DNA of 64,000 bases from Clostridium merdae (lineage in GTDB: Bacteria > Bacillota > Clostridia > Oscillospirales > Acutalibacteraceae), in contig NZ_FXLN01000004.1 in the NCBI RefSeq assembly GCF_900176635.1, forward strand, positions 1,446,231 through 1,510,230, read 5' to 3'. Position numbers and translations under genes: made by a program. Below are positions 16,726 to 24,770 of this stretch, one piece after another (the stretch's first letter is position 1; each line of letters begins with the position of its first letter). Below the pieces are notes generated by a model. It saw only the letters and a program-made list of their open reading frames with translations, did no database searches and was not told the DNA's origin.

Positions 16726-18795
16726 TTAGAAGTCAAAGTCCCTTTCTGTAGCAAAATCCAATGGTGACTCTTCCGCCTCGTGAAGCTGGAACTTACGAAT
16801 TTCATTATGGAGAACCTCTGCTTGATTGGTAAGCTCCGCACTGGAAGCAGAGCTTTCTTCGGCTGTGGCTGCGTTGGTTTGTACCACGGCAGAAATTTGA
16901 GATAAGCCTTCTGAAATCTGGTTTACGGCTTCGGCCTGCTCCTGCGCGGATTTGCCCATGCCTACTACCGCTTCGTTGGTCTTGCTGCCCAGCTCAATAA
17001 CGGTTTGAATGGAACCAGAAACCTCATTAACCGCCGAAACACCCAGCTCTACTGTTTGGTTTGATTTTGCAAGCAGCTCTGCCGTACGTTTTACCGCTTC
17101 CGCAGATTTTGCTGCCAGATTACGAACCTCATCGGCTACCACGGCAAAGCCCTTACCGGCCGCACCAGCTCTCGCTGCTTCAATCGCGGCATTGAGTGCC
17201 AGAATGTTGGTCTGGAATGCAATGTCTTCAATCGCACGGGTAATTCCCATAATGGTTGCAGAGGAATCGCTAATGTCGCGCATATGGCCTTCCAGCATGT
17301 GCACGCTTGTACTAATGGACTGGAACTTTTGGTTCGACTGCTCGAATACAGCAACCGTATTTTCGGCATTCTTGGCGTTCTCTCTCGCCGAATCATCAAT
17401 ATGGGCAATCATGGAGGAAAGCTCCTCCACGCTGGCGGCCTGCTGTGTTGCACCGGCTGCCAGAGCTTGTGCCGCACTCGATACCTGCTCTGCGCCGGAA
17501 TGCACCTGCGCCGCCACTTCGTCAATAAACGAAAGGGTATTGCGCAGTGAATCGGATATTCCAAGCAGTGCCGTTTTTACGGGTGCAAATTCACCTACAT
17601 ATTCCTGCTGTAAATGAATGCGCATATCGCCCTTTGCCATTGTGTCTAAGGTACTTGTGATCTCCTGAATATAATCACGGTAATCGCGAAGCTGCGCAAT
17701 CATGCGCTCAAATGCCTGAGCGAGCTGGCCAGTTTCATCCTGCGATTTAATTGAAACCGTAACATTCAGGTTCCCTTCTGCTACCTCACTTGCCGCTTTT
17801 TCTAACAGCTTAATGGGAGCTACCAAACGGCTAGAAATGAGTAGAATCATTAACAGAACAAGACTCATCGACACGAGCATTACGATTGCCCAAATCCACA
17901 CAAGCTGATTAAAGCTTTCATAGAACTCCGCATCCGGCAGACCGGTTGCCAGCATCCAGCCGGTATCTCCAACGGGCGAAAGATAACCATGCGTCTTTGC
18001 CTCGCCAGAGAGATACTCAACGAGGCCTTCGGTGTGTGAAGTAGTTGCTTTTACGAAATTTTCAGACAAGCTTACATCTGCAATTCCTTTATTAATGTTC
18101 TCATGAACGGGGTGGTAAATGACCTGCCCTCCAGCCGAAACCAAAATGTAAAATCCGGTTTCACCAAGCTTATAGCTACTAATGCTCTTTTCAAGACTAT
18201 CTAAAACCAAATCGAGCCCGATTGCACCGATAATTTCATTGGTGTTTGGCTGAAACACCGGAGTTACAATCGACACCACCTGTTTTTTGGTAGTAAAGTC
18301 TTCATATGGGTCCGTCATGGTTAGGCCGCCCCGTGCTTTCATTTGCTGAAACCATGGCCGCTCCGAGGTTGGGTAGTTTTTGGCATTCTCTCCATTTGAA
18401 TCCACATATTGCTTGGCGTCTACATCTGCCATCCATACAGATAGAATGTTTTCATCTTTCCCTGCCATGCCTTTCATTGTATCCGTCAGGCTGGCAAACT
18501 GGGTAGTTTGCTCAAGCGCCTGCCCCTGGGCAGTAGCTGTCATCATTTTTGCTATTTCAACATTCTTGGCAAACTGGCTTGGCAAAGCCATGTATTGCTG
18601 AAAAAAGTTCTCAATTTGCCTTGATGCCGCCTTTGAATCGGAGGCCAACTGCTGGTTGGTCAACTGGTTCACATTATCTCTTACAATCATTAATATAACA
18701 GAACCAACAATCAAGTAAGATAAAATGACCGGAATACCAACGAATAAAATGATTTTCCCTCGCAGGCTTTTCTTACGTTTTAATTTTTCATTCAC
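16726..18795 (-). CDS. Methyl-accepting chemotaxis protein 3 (dCache-HAMP-MCP signal)
   Basis: A 689-residue third tandem chemoreceptor, closest to number 2 in its sensor and HAMP regions (both keep SSRLVAPIKLLEKAASEV). TM1 is about residues 14-37, dCache about 40-285, TM2 about 293-316. The sensor motif YPTSERPWF and the GAIGLD aspartate are present. The signalling tip is unchanged. It ends in an acidic tail without an NWETF-type CheR-binding pentapeptide. No convincing hairpin follows the stop at 16726, so transcription may run toward gene 2. A sigma-28 promoter is at 18887-18913. Confidence 0.95.
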   Translation of the reverse strand: MNEKLKRKKSLRGKIILFVGIPVILSYLIVGSVILMIVRDNVNQLTNQQLASDSKAASRQIENFFQQYMALPSQFAKNVEIAKMMTATAQGQALEQTTQFASLTDTMKGMAGKDENILSVWMADVDAKQYVDSNGENAKNYPTSERPWFQQMKARGGLTMTDPYEDFTTKKQVVSIVTPVFQPNTNEIIGAIGLDLVLDSLEKSISSYKLGETGFYILVSAGGQVIYHPVHENINKGIADVSLSENFVKATTSHTEGLVEYLSGEAKTHGYLSPVGDTGWMLATGLPDAEFYESFNQLVWIWAIVMLVSMSLVLLMILLISSRLVAPIKLLEKAASEVAEGNLNVTVSIKSQDETGQLAQAFERMIAQLRDYRDYIQEITSTLDTMAKGDMRIHLQQEYVGEFAPVKTALLGISDSLRNTLSFIDEVAAQVHSGAEQVSSAAQALAAGATQQAASVEELSSMIAHIDDSARENAKNAENTVAVFEQSNQKFQSISTSVHMLEGHMRDISDSSATIMGITRAIEDIAFQTNILALNAAIEAARAGAAGKGFAVVADEVRNLAAKSAEAVKRTAELLAKSNQTVELGVSAVNEVSGSIQTVIELGSKTNEAVVGMGKSAQEQAEAVNQISEGLSQISAVVQTNAATAEESSASSAELTNQAEVLHNEIRKFQLHEAEESPLDFATERDFDF

Positions 18796-18886
18796 GCTGC
18801 ATACCCCCTATTTTTCATCTGCTTCGGCTTAATGTTCTCCCACAATTTATTCCATCACTTTTAGCCTTAACAGATGCTTACACGAT

Positions 18887-18913
18887 ATATCGGCTCAATA
18901 AAGAAAATCATTA
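18887..18913 (-). promoter_or_regulatory. Sigma-28 promoter of chemoreceptor 3
   Basis: Minus strand: TAATGATT (18913-18906), 11-nt spacer, GCCGATAT (18894-18887). Same spacing and -10 box as gene 2. Confidence 0.82.
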
Positions 18914-19041
18914 TTAAATAACAGCAGATATGCAGTAGAGAATCCCACGGAATTTTTGACGTTTTTTGTAGAAAATGTGCGTTTTCTTGTAAAATCAACG
19001 TATTCAAGAGTAATTGGTAGAATGTTCCAGCGCACAGGATC

Positions 19042-19079
19042 TGAAAAGGGTCGGCACAATCCTGTGCCGACCCTTTTCA
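19042..19079. terminator. Hairpin terminator downstream of the uracil-DNA glycosylase gene
   Basis: Perfect 17-bp stem (19042-19058 with 19063-19079) and a 4-nt loop. T runs are short on both sides, so termination strength is uncertain. Confidence 0.7.
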
Positions 19080-19096
19080 AACTGTTTTATTTTTAT

Positions 19097-19687
19097 TTAG
19101 AATGGAAGATCACCTGGTGCGGGAGCAAGATGAAGCTCATCCAGCTTTTTACGCAGCTTTAAAAAATCCTCGAATGCAGCGGGCTTATTGTTTGGGTTGC
19201 GCAATAATGCCGCTGGATGCAGCGTTGCCATCATCAGCACACCGTTTCGCTCGTAAAACTCCCCATGCTCTTTGGTTATCTTCATGTCTGGCTTTATTAG
19301 CTTCATCGCAGCGACACGCCCTAAACACACAATAATTTTGGGACGAACCAAAGCAACCTGATTGCGCAGCCAAGGCAGGCAGGCGTCCTGCTCCTTTGCC
19401 TCTGGATCACGGTTTTTTGGCGGGCGGCATTTTACAATATTTGCAATAAAAATATTCGTGTGACGGTCAAGGTCTACTGCTGCAAGCATTTTATCTAGAA
19501 GCTGCCCTCCCCTTCCCACAAAAGGCTCGCCCTGCAAATCCTCATTTTCACCGGGGCCTTCCCCAATAAACATAACGTCTGCATTCCGATTACCCACACC
19601 AAACACCACATTGGTGCGTGTTTCACATAAACCGCACTTTCGGCACTGCAAGCATGCCGGCTCTAGCTCTTCCCATGTCATTTTCAT
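19097..19687 (-). CDS. Uracil-DNA glycosylase, family 4 (4Fe-4S)
   Basis: A 196-residue DNA-repair enzyme that removes uracil from DNA. It has the N-terminal cysteines at about 12, 15, 18 and 21, further cysteines in VKCRPPKNRD and in a CLPWL segment, consistent with the iron-sulfur cluster of family 4 enzymes. The family motif GEGPGENEDLQG is followed by PFVGRGGQLLDKML, and the C-terminal motif is HPAALLRNP. ATG 19687 is chosen because GGAGG lies 5 bases upstream; an in-frame ATG at 19705 would place this ribosome site inside the gene. Single-gene unit on the minus strand, divergent from the SRP RNA. Confidence 0.92.
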   Translation of the reverse strand: MKMTWEELEPACLQCRKCGLCETRTNVVFGVGNRNADVMFIGEGPGENEDLQGEPFVGRGGQLLDKMLAAVDLDRHTNIFIANIVKCRPPKNRDPEAKEQDACLPWLRNQVALVRPKIIVCLGRVAAMKLIKPDMKITKEHGEFYERNGVLMMATLHPAALLRNPNNKPAAFEDFLKLRKKLDELHLAPAPGDLPF

Positions 19688-19961
19688 TTTATCCTCCATT
19701 TTCACTGCACTTTTCTGTACCGATCTTTTATCATAAATTCATTGTCTGCAAGCAATGCGAAAAAAGTAGAGACTGATCAAAACACATTTTTTGAATTCAT
19801 TACAATTACAGCGAATAAGCTCATGCAATGTGGCACCCTAGAAACTAAAACTTCGATTATTATAACACAAAACCCTTATTTTCGGTTGCAAAAATTTCTG
19901 ACACCTGTTAAAATAAGAGCGAAAAAGTCGGACATGCGGCTTATTGAATCATAGAAAAGTA
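19688..19961. other. Intergenic region, nothing recognised
   Basis: AT-rich DNA between divergent udg and SRP RNA units. I see no gene or RNA here; it should contain the udg promoter. Confidence 0.5.
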
Positions 19962-19990
19962 TTGTTTTTTTTGCAGAAATCGTTTATACT
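19962..19990 (+). promoter_or_regulatory. Sigma-A promoter of the SRP RNA gene
   Basis: TTGTTT at 19962-19967, 17-nt spacer, TATACT at 19985-19990; start expected near 19997. Confidence 0.75.
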
Positions 19991-20009
19991 ATTTTAGTTA
20001 GCTTATGAT

Positions 20010-20198
20010 AAAGCAAGGCAGAATTACGTGCAATAGGATATGCGGGCGGGCGGGCTCTGTACGGCTGGCCGCCGTGAACCATGTCAGGCGGGGAACCGAG
20101 CAGCATTAAGCGGATTGGCTGGTGCGATGCAGGTTGTGTCTGTTCGTCCGCATATCCTATTGCATGTATCGTCAATTGGGGCGAGCTGTCTTGCTTTC
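20010..20198 (+). ncRNA. ffs: Signal recognition particle RNA
   Basis: This RNA binds Ffh to target secreted and membrane proteins. The domain IV core is clear: GAACCATGTCAGG at about 20076-20088, a GGAA tetraloop closed by CGG/CCG at 20089-20098, and AGCAGCATTAAG at 20099-20110. A long helix encloses it: 20030-20045 pairs perfectly with 20148-20163, and AAAGCAAGGCAG at 20010-20021 pairs with the CTGTCTTGCTTT ending near 20197. The ends given are those of the outer helix. At about 190 nt it is longer than the 4.5S form yet leaves no room for a full 5' Alu domain after the promoter. Position just before dnaX matches the Bacillus scr-dnaX order. Confidence 0.9.
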
Positions 20199-20232
20199 GG
20201 TTTATTAGCGCAAAGGCGGTGGACTTCTCCCA

Positions 20233-21993
20233 ATGTACCAGGTTTTATACCGAAAGTGGCGGCCTCGGCAGTTTTCAGATGTTGTAGGGCAGCCGCAGGT
20301 TACGTCCACACTAAAAAACGAGCTGGTTTCTGGCCGTTTGGCTCATGCGTATTTATTTACCGGCTCAAGGGGAACCGGTAAAACCACCTGCGCCAAAATA
20401 TTGGCCAAGGCGGTAAACTGCCTAAGCCCCAAAGACGGTGACCCTTGCGGCGAATGCGATATTTGCCGTGGGCTCGACAACGGCTCTGTTTTGGACGTAG
20501 TGGAGATAGATGCCGCCAGCAACAACGGCGTAGAAAATATTCGTTCCCTTCGGGAAGAAGCTAATTTTACACCGGCAGCCGCAAAGTACCGCGTTTATAT
20601 TATTGACGAGGTTCACATGCTTTCCATTGGTGCATTCAATGCACTGCTCAAAACACTGGAAGAACCGCCGGAACACGTCATCTTTATTTTAGCTACCACT
20701 GAGGTGCATAAGCTCCCTGCAACGATTCTTTCTCGCTGCCAGCGGTTTGATTTTCGCAGAATTGCCCCGGCGGATATTGCAGACCGCCTTACCTACATTG
20801 CAGGGGAAGAAAACGCCAGCATTGAGCCACAGGCAGCACTGCTTTTAGCCAGACTAGCCGACGGCGCATTGCGCGATGCACTTTCACTGCTTGACCAATG
20901 CCTTGGTCGCAGCCGCAATGTAACCTTAGATATCGTTACCCAAACAGCAGGTTTGGCGGGCCGCGAGCACTTATTCCGCTTGGCAGACGCCATTACTGGG
21001 AAAAATGCAGCCGCCGCTCTTCTTGTGATAGACGAGCTGTACACCTCCTCAAAGGATATGGCAAGGCTCTGCGAAGAGCTTTCGGGTTATTTTCGCGGAT
21101 TAATGCTGCTGAAAACCATGAAGGACGCCAGAGACATTTTGGCTGTTCCCGAAGAGGAATATGAGGCGATGTCATCACGGGCGCTGCCCACCCCTCTCCC
21201 GGTCATCCTGCATTGTTTAGACACCATGCAGGAAACGCTGGAGAAAATGTTCCGTGGTGGGAACCGCCGAATTGAAATGGAAATGGCCGTTCTTCGGCTT
21301 TGCTCCCCGGAGTTAGATTCCGGTACCGACGCACTGGTACGGCGAATCGCCGCGCTGGAGAAAAAGGGAGTTTCGGCTCCTACCCCTGCCGTTCGCCAGG
21401 AATCGGTATCTCCTGCTGTGGCGACTGCGGCTCCGGCTGTTACAGCTCCACTCCCTACCCCTGCCTCACCCGTGGTACAAAAGCAGGAGAGAAACGATGC
21501 ACCACCTTGGCTGGAAGAGCCGCCCCCTGCCCCTTATGAGCCGGAGGTACTTACTCCACCCTCTTTCCCCGAAGTGATAACGGAACCGGAGGTACGAGCC
21601 TCAAGCTCACCCGCACAACCGGCAAGAGAACCGGGCACACCTCTTTCTTTGGAGGATTTGCAAGCAACCGCCCAACCGCTCGACATTTGGCCGGAGATTT
21701 TGCAGACGATGAAGGACTACTCCAGAGTGGTTGCCGCCTCGTTCGCGGGCTCTACTGCTTATGTAAGCGGGGAATATGTTTTAATTGACGCACCAAGCCC
21801 TACCGCACTTGAGCTGCTTCGCAGACCCACACAGCGAGATAAAATGCGCGATGCAATCAAGCAGGTAACAGGGCGTACTTATAAATTGGGGCCTTACAAA
21901 AAGCCGCAAGCAGAACAACAAAATGAACAGGACCCGCTGAAAGCCTTGGCTGAAAACGCTGCGGCAGCGGGAATCCCAGTGATACAACAATAA
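20233..21993 (+). CDS. dnaX: DNA polymerase III subunit tau/gamma
   Basis: A 586-residue clamp-loader ATPase. It starts MYQVLYRKWRPRQFSDVVGQ as in the family. The Walker A GSRGTGKT lies at about 44-51, the four zinc cysteines in the NCLSPKDGDPCGECDIC stretch, the Walker B DEVHML near 128, and the SRCQRFDFRR sensor 2 region near 170. The lid and oligomerisation domain ends near residue 370, followed by a Pro/Ala-rich linker that includes a PPP run (about residue 425) and a C-terminal polymerase-binding domain. It begins about 35 bases after the SRP RNA and heads the dnaX-ybaB-recR operon. No canonical A-AAA-AAG frameshift site was found, so one full-length product is expected. Confidence 0.96.
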   Translation: MYQVLYRKWRPRQFSDVVGQPQVTSTLKNELVSGRLAHAYLFTGSRGTGKTTCAKILAKAVNCLSPKDGDPCGECDICRGLDNGSVLDVVEIDAASNNGVENIRSLREEANFTPAAAKYRVYIIDEVHMLSIGAFNALLKTLEEPPEHVIFILATTEVHKLPATILSRCQRFDFRRIAPADIADRLTYIAGEENASIEPQAALLLARLADGALRDALSLLDQCLGRSRNVTLDIVTQTAGLAGREHLFRLADAITGKNAAAALLVIDELYTSSKDMARLCEELSGYFRGLMLLKTMKDARDILAVPEEEYEAMSSRALPTPLPVILHCLDTMQETLEKMFRGGNRRIEMEMAVLRLCSPELDSGTDALVRRIAALEKKGVSAPTPAVRQESVSPAVATAAPAVTAPLPTPASPVVQKQERNDAPPWLEEPPPAPYEPEVLTPPSFPEVITEPEVRASSSPAQPAREPGTPLSLEDLQATAQPLDIWPEILQTMKDYSRVVAASFAGSTAYVSGEYVLIDAPSPTALELLRRPTQRDKMRDAIKQVTGRTYKLGPYKKPQAEQQNEQDPLKALAENAAAAGIPVIQQ

Positions 21994-22011
21994 ACGGGAG
22001 GTTTTTTCGAT

Positions 22012-22362
22012 ATGAAAGCAAGATTACCGGAAGGCTACGGCAAAGGCGGAGCCGCAAACTTACAGCAGATTGCCCGTCAGGCGCAAAAGCTGCAGGAAGA
22101 AATGGACAACGCTACCACAGAGCTGGAAGCAAAAGAGTACACTGCTACCTCCGGCGGAAACGCCGTAGAGGTTGTTGTTACCGGCAAAATGGAGGTAAAG
22201 TCGATTACCATTAAGCCCGAGGTTGTAGACCCCGAGGATGTGGAAATGCTTTCGGACCTGATTATGGCTGCAACCAACGAGGCTCTTCGTGCTGCCGTTA
22301 CCGATAAAAACGAGCGCATGGAATCCCTTTCCGGTGGACTTAACGTACCCGGTATATTTTAA
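22012..22362 (+). CDS. ybaB: YbaB/EbfC family nucleoid-associated protein
   Basis: A 116-residue small DNA-binding protein that forms tweezer-like dimers. The MARGGxGN-like start is replaced here by a KARLPEGYGKGGAANL segment, then comes the long coiled helix (QIARQAQKLQEEM) and the conserved LSDLIMAATNEAL helix, ending in GLNVPGIF. GGGAGG lies before the ATG. Its place between dnaX and recR is conserved in many bacteria; a link to recombination or replication is inferred from that order only. Confidence 0.93.
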   Translation: MKARLPEGYGKGGAANLQQIARQAQKLQEEMDNATTELEAKEYTATSGGNAVEVVVTGKMEVKSITIKPEVVDPEDVEMLSDLIMAATNEALRAAVTDKNERMESLSGGLNVPGIF

Positions 22363-22365
22363 TCC

Positions 22366-22965
22366 ATGCCCGCGTATTATGTAGCGCCGCTAGCGCGGCT
22401 GATTGAGCAGTTTGAACGACTGCCCGGTATCGGCCATAAAAGCGCCCAGCGCCTTGCTTATTATGTTCTTGGCCTCTCCAAAGAGGATACGGAGCAATTT
22501 ACCAAAGCCATCAGCGAAGCGCACGAGAAAATCCATTACTGCAAAGACTGCTGCAACCTTACCGATCAAGAGCTTTGCCCGGTTTGCCGCAGCAGCGGGC
22601 GAGATCACTCCATTATTTGTGTAGTAGAAGACCCGCGGGATGTATTTGCTCTGGAGCGCACCAATGAATTTAAGGGCTTATACCATGTATTGCACGGTGC
22701 CATCTCCCCTCTTAACGGCGTAGGCCCTGAACAGCTTTGCATTAAAGAGCTGCTCGCGCGTATGAAAGACGACGTAAAAGAGATTATTATGGCAACCAAC
22801 CCCACCGTTGAAGGTGAGGCCACCGCTATGTACCTTTCACGGCTGCTTAAGCCTATGGGGATTACGGTAACTCGTTTGGCCTACGGCATTCCCGTTGGCG
22901 GCGACTTAGAATACGCCGATGAGATTACCTTGACCCGTGCAATGGAAGGCCGCAGAGAAATTTAA
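22366..22965 (+). CDS. recR: Recombination mediator RecR
   Basis: A 199-residue protein that works with RecF and RecO to load RecA on gapped DNA. It has the N-terminal helix-hairpin-helix ([15 protein letters not shown]), the C4 zinc finger CKDCCN...CPVC at about 57-72, and the Toprim domain from about residue 80 ([39 protein letters not shown]). Only 3 bases separate it from ybaB, indicating coupled translation. Confidence 0.97.
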   Translation: MPAYYVAPLARLIEQFERLPGIGHKSAQRLAYYVLGLSKEDTEQFTKAISEAHEKIHYCKDCCNLTDQELCPVCRSSGRDHSIICVVEDPRDVFALERTNEFKGLYHVLHGAISPLNGVGPEQLCIKELLARMKDDVKEIIMATNPTVEGEATAMYLSRLLKPMGITVTRLAYGIPVGGDLEYADEITLTRAMEGRREI

Positions 22966-22985
22966 ACAAAGGAGGCTTTTTTGGA

Positions 22986-23456
22986 ATGGCCGGAAAAGTA
23001 GCAACCAAAACCATCGCTCAGAACAAAAAAGCCTTTCATGATTACTTTGTGGAAGAAAGCATGGAGGCCGGCATTGAACTGACGGGCACCGAAGTAAAAT
23101 CGCTGCGCCAAGGGCGCGTAAACCTGAAGGATGCTTGGTGTTCGGTTATAAACGGGGAACTTCTTATCAACGGCATGCACATCAGCCCTTATGAGCAGGG
23201 GAATATCTTTAACAAAGACCCTCTTCGTGTGCGCCGCCTTCTAATGCACAAACGGGAGATAATGCGGTTGTTCGGCCTCGTCAAGCAGGACGGCTACTCT
23301 CTGATTCCCATTTCGCTGTATTTTAAAGGCTCTATGGTAAAAGTGCAGGTTGGCCTATGCAAAGGTAAAAAGCTATACGACAAGAGGCAAGATTTAGCAG
23401 AGAAAGCTGCGAAACGCGATATTGAACGTGCTATGAAAGACAAAAACAGGGCATAA
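22986..23456 (+). CDS. smpB: SsrA-binding protein SmpB
   Basis: A 156-residue beta-barrel protein that brings tmRNA to stalled ribosomes. Family marks: [18 protein letters not shown] start (here [15 protein letters not shown]), [29 protein letters not shown], and the basic C-terminal tail ([14 protein letters not shown]) that enters the empty mRNA channel. GGAGG precedes the ATG. Its RNA partner ssrA begins 31 bases after the stop, a common arrangement. Confidence 0.97.
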   Translation: MAGKVATKTIAQNKKAFHDYFVEESMEAGIELTGTEVKSLRQGRVNLKDAWCSVINGELLINGMHISPYEQGNIFNKDPLRVRRLLMHKREIMRLFGLVKQDGYSLIPISLYFKGSMVKVQVGLCKGKKLYDKRQDLAEKAAKRDIERAMKDKNRA

Positions 23457-23487
23457 TACCAGAAGAAACCTGAATCTTATTATATAT

Positions 23488-23837
23488 GGGGATGTAATGG
23501 TTTCGACGGGGGTTGTGAGCCTAAGTAAGCGAGTAGCGGCGCGGAACCGCTTTAAAAGCCGCAAACTTAAAATTAAACAACAACAATAAAGTTGCTTTAG
23601 CAGCCTAATTTAGGCTGCTCGTTCTTACCGGGAGTACCGCGGCCTGGATAAGAGCGTCATTTAGCGGTGAACATGAACCGGGCTACGCCTTTAACCCGGT
23701 CATGGATTAAAGGCTACTAAAGCACAGAGCCTGCCGACGGGCGCTGTGTGGAGGGAATGTAAAAACACCGGCTACACTCGTAGAAAGCTTTGGTAGGCGG
23801 TCTTCGGACAGGGGTTCAATTCCCCTCATCTCCACCA
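23488..23837 (+). ncRNA. ssrA: tmRNA (SsrA)
   Basis: A 350-nt transfer-messenger RNA. The 5' end GGGGATGTAATGGTTTCGAC and the 3' T-arm GGTTCAATTCCCC with ATCTCCACCA ending at 23837 form the tRNA-like domain with encoded CCA. The reading frame restarts at GCA 23561 and ends at TAA 23606-23608, giving the tag ANLKLNNNNKVALAA, whose ALAA end is the usual protease signal. Pseudoknot regions lie on both sides. It frees stalled ribosomes with SmpB, encoded just upstream. Confidence 0.98.
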
Positions 23838-23840
23838 AAA

Positions 23841-23880
23841 AAAGAGCGGTCAAGGTTTTAATCTTGACCGCTCTTTATTA
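23841..23880 (+). terminator. Terminator of the ssrA transcript
   Basis: AAAGAGCGGTCAAG (23841-23854) pairs with CTTGACCGCTCTTT (23863-23876), followed by a T-rich run. Confidence 0.92.
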
Positions 23881-24218
23881 TTATAGATACTGATAATAGT
23901 CGCAACCTGCAATACTTTTATTAATCTCTGTTCCAGTTGACTCTTTATAAGAGTAAATTTTATATTCTCCCCTTATCCGGATTACGAATTAAAGAGAATT
24001 TTGCTGTGCTTTTTCCTTAGAATATTAATTTTACATTCTCCTCATTCTCGTACAACTTGTGTATCTCTAAAAGAAGAAAATGGACAAAGAATAGAACAAC
24101 AGCTTAAAAGATAGAATCTTTTTCAAAAGGGAGCAATATCTTCCCTTTATGTAACAAGAATGGTATCATTCTCAATATATGGACGCTGAAACTTTACATT
24201 TGAAGGAGAAATTTTTGA
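23881..24218. other. Intergenic region with imperfect direct repeats
   Basis: No gene seen. TAAATTTTATATTCTCC at 23954-23970 recurs with two changes at 24025-24041. TTGACT (23937-23942) and TATATT (23961-23966), 18 nt apart, could be a promoter for the small gene at 24219, but this would leave a leader of about 250 nt. Confidence 0.4.
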
Positions 24219-24476
24219 ATGGAGTTCTATTTTAAAACGGTTGGCGCAGATGTTCATTTGTATCGTGAAGACGGTATTTTTGACGAAGATTTAGGCGAGC
24301 TACGAAAAACGTTTACAGGAAAACTGGTAACCAGCAAGTTATTCGGTGAAACATTCGAACTTGAAGACATCTCGGGGCTATTTTCGAAAGGTGAACAATA
24401 TAAAATTACAAGTTCCAAGGGCTTAAATGGTGTTATCGAGAAAAAAACATTTAGCGATAGATTCGTACTCAAGTAA
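24219..24476 (+). CDS. Small protein of unknown function (85 aa)
   Basis: I do not recognise this family. The ATG is preceded by AAGGAG at good spacing, and a hairpin terminator follows the stop, so it is probably a real single-gene unit. The predicted protein is soluble, slightly acidic in the middle and without cysteines or membrane segments; alternating short hydrophobic strands and charged turns suggest a small beta-rich fold. Upstream DNA is AT-rich and has no recognised gene. Confidence 0.6.
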   Translation: MEFYFKTVGADVHLYREDGIFDEDLGELRKTFTGKLVTSKLFGETFELEDISGLFSKGEQYKITSSKGLNGVIEKKTFSDRFVLK

Positions 24477-24491
24477 AATTTTATGCCAACT

Positions 24492-24530
24492 GCGCACTCC
24501 ACTTTGTGGGGTGCGTCTTATTTTGCTTTT
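24492..24530 (+). terminator. Terminator of the 85-residue protein gene
   Basis: GCGCACTCCAC (24492-24502) pairs with GTGGGGTGCGT (24506-24516), with two G-T pairs and a TTT loop, followed by CTTATTTTGCTTTT. Confidence 0.82.
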
Positions 24531-24577
24531 ACAAAAATAAATGTCGAAAAAATTATCTTTTCTTTTTTCAAACCTTG

Positions 24578-24586
24578 TGCTATGAT
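24578..24586 (+). promoter_or_regulatory. Extended -10 promoter for the RNHCP leader transcript
   Basis: TGC-TATGAT at 24578-24586 is an extended -10 element. The -35 region is T-rich without a clear hexamer. Transcription would start near 24593, about 180 nt before the RNHCP ATG. Confidence 0.5.
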
Positions 24587-24661
24587 TTGGGTGTATCCAG
24601 ATCTTTTATTTTCTGGGTCTAGAACCACCTTTAATAACATGAAAAAGAAGGAGACTATTTT

Positions 24662-24715
24662 TTGAAACTGTTTAATTCTATGGATATAGTTGTAAACCGG
24701 GAGGTTTGCGACTAA
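24662..24715 (+). CDS. Leader peptide ORF upstream of the RNHCP gene
   Basis: A TTG at 24662 opens an 18-codon frame ending in TAA at 24713-24715. It encodes MKLFNSMDIVVNREVCD. AAGGAG at 24648-24653 stands 8 bases before the TTG, a good ribosome site for so short a frame. Its last nine codons overlap a perfect 11-bp hairpin (24688-24713), so translation of this peptide would change folding of the leader. It has no runs of one amino acid, which argues against an amino-acid attenuator and leaves ribosome stalling by a drug or other signal as a possibility. Real translation is inferred, not shown. Confidence 0.5.
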   Translation: MKLFNSMDIVVNREVCD

Positions 24716-24763
24716 TTGTATCCGCATTCCTCCCAAAAGGAAAACATTCACTTTTTGGAGGAG
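24688..24763 (+). promoter_or_regulatory. Three mutually exclusive hairpins controlling the RNHCP ribosome site
   Basis: Hairpin A: 24688-24698 pairs with 24703-24713 (11 bp, GGGA loop). Hairpin B: GGGAGG 24699-24704 and 24707-24710 pair with 24723-24726 and CCTCCC 24729-24734. Hairpin C: 24729-24739 pairs with 24751-24761 (10 of 11) and hides GGAGG, the ribosome site of the ATG at 24771. A excludes B, and B excludes C. With A formed, C forms and translation is off; if A is blocked, B forms and the ribosome site is free. This is the layout of a translation attenuator. Confidence 0.6.
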
Positions 24764-24770
24764 TTCATTT

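Noticed and set aside
12117..18601. Many plus-strand frames in the chemoreceptor region, nearly identical to each other
   Set aside because: They repeat only because the three receptor genes repeat; they are antisense shadows of the signalling domain.
21350..21375. Programmed frameshift in dnaX at GAGAAAAAGGG
   Set aside because: Five A only and not the A-AAA-AAG heptamer; the -1 frame has no nearby stop that would give a defined gamma subunit.
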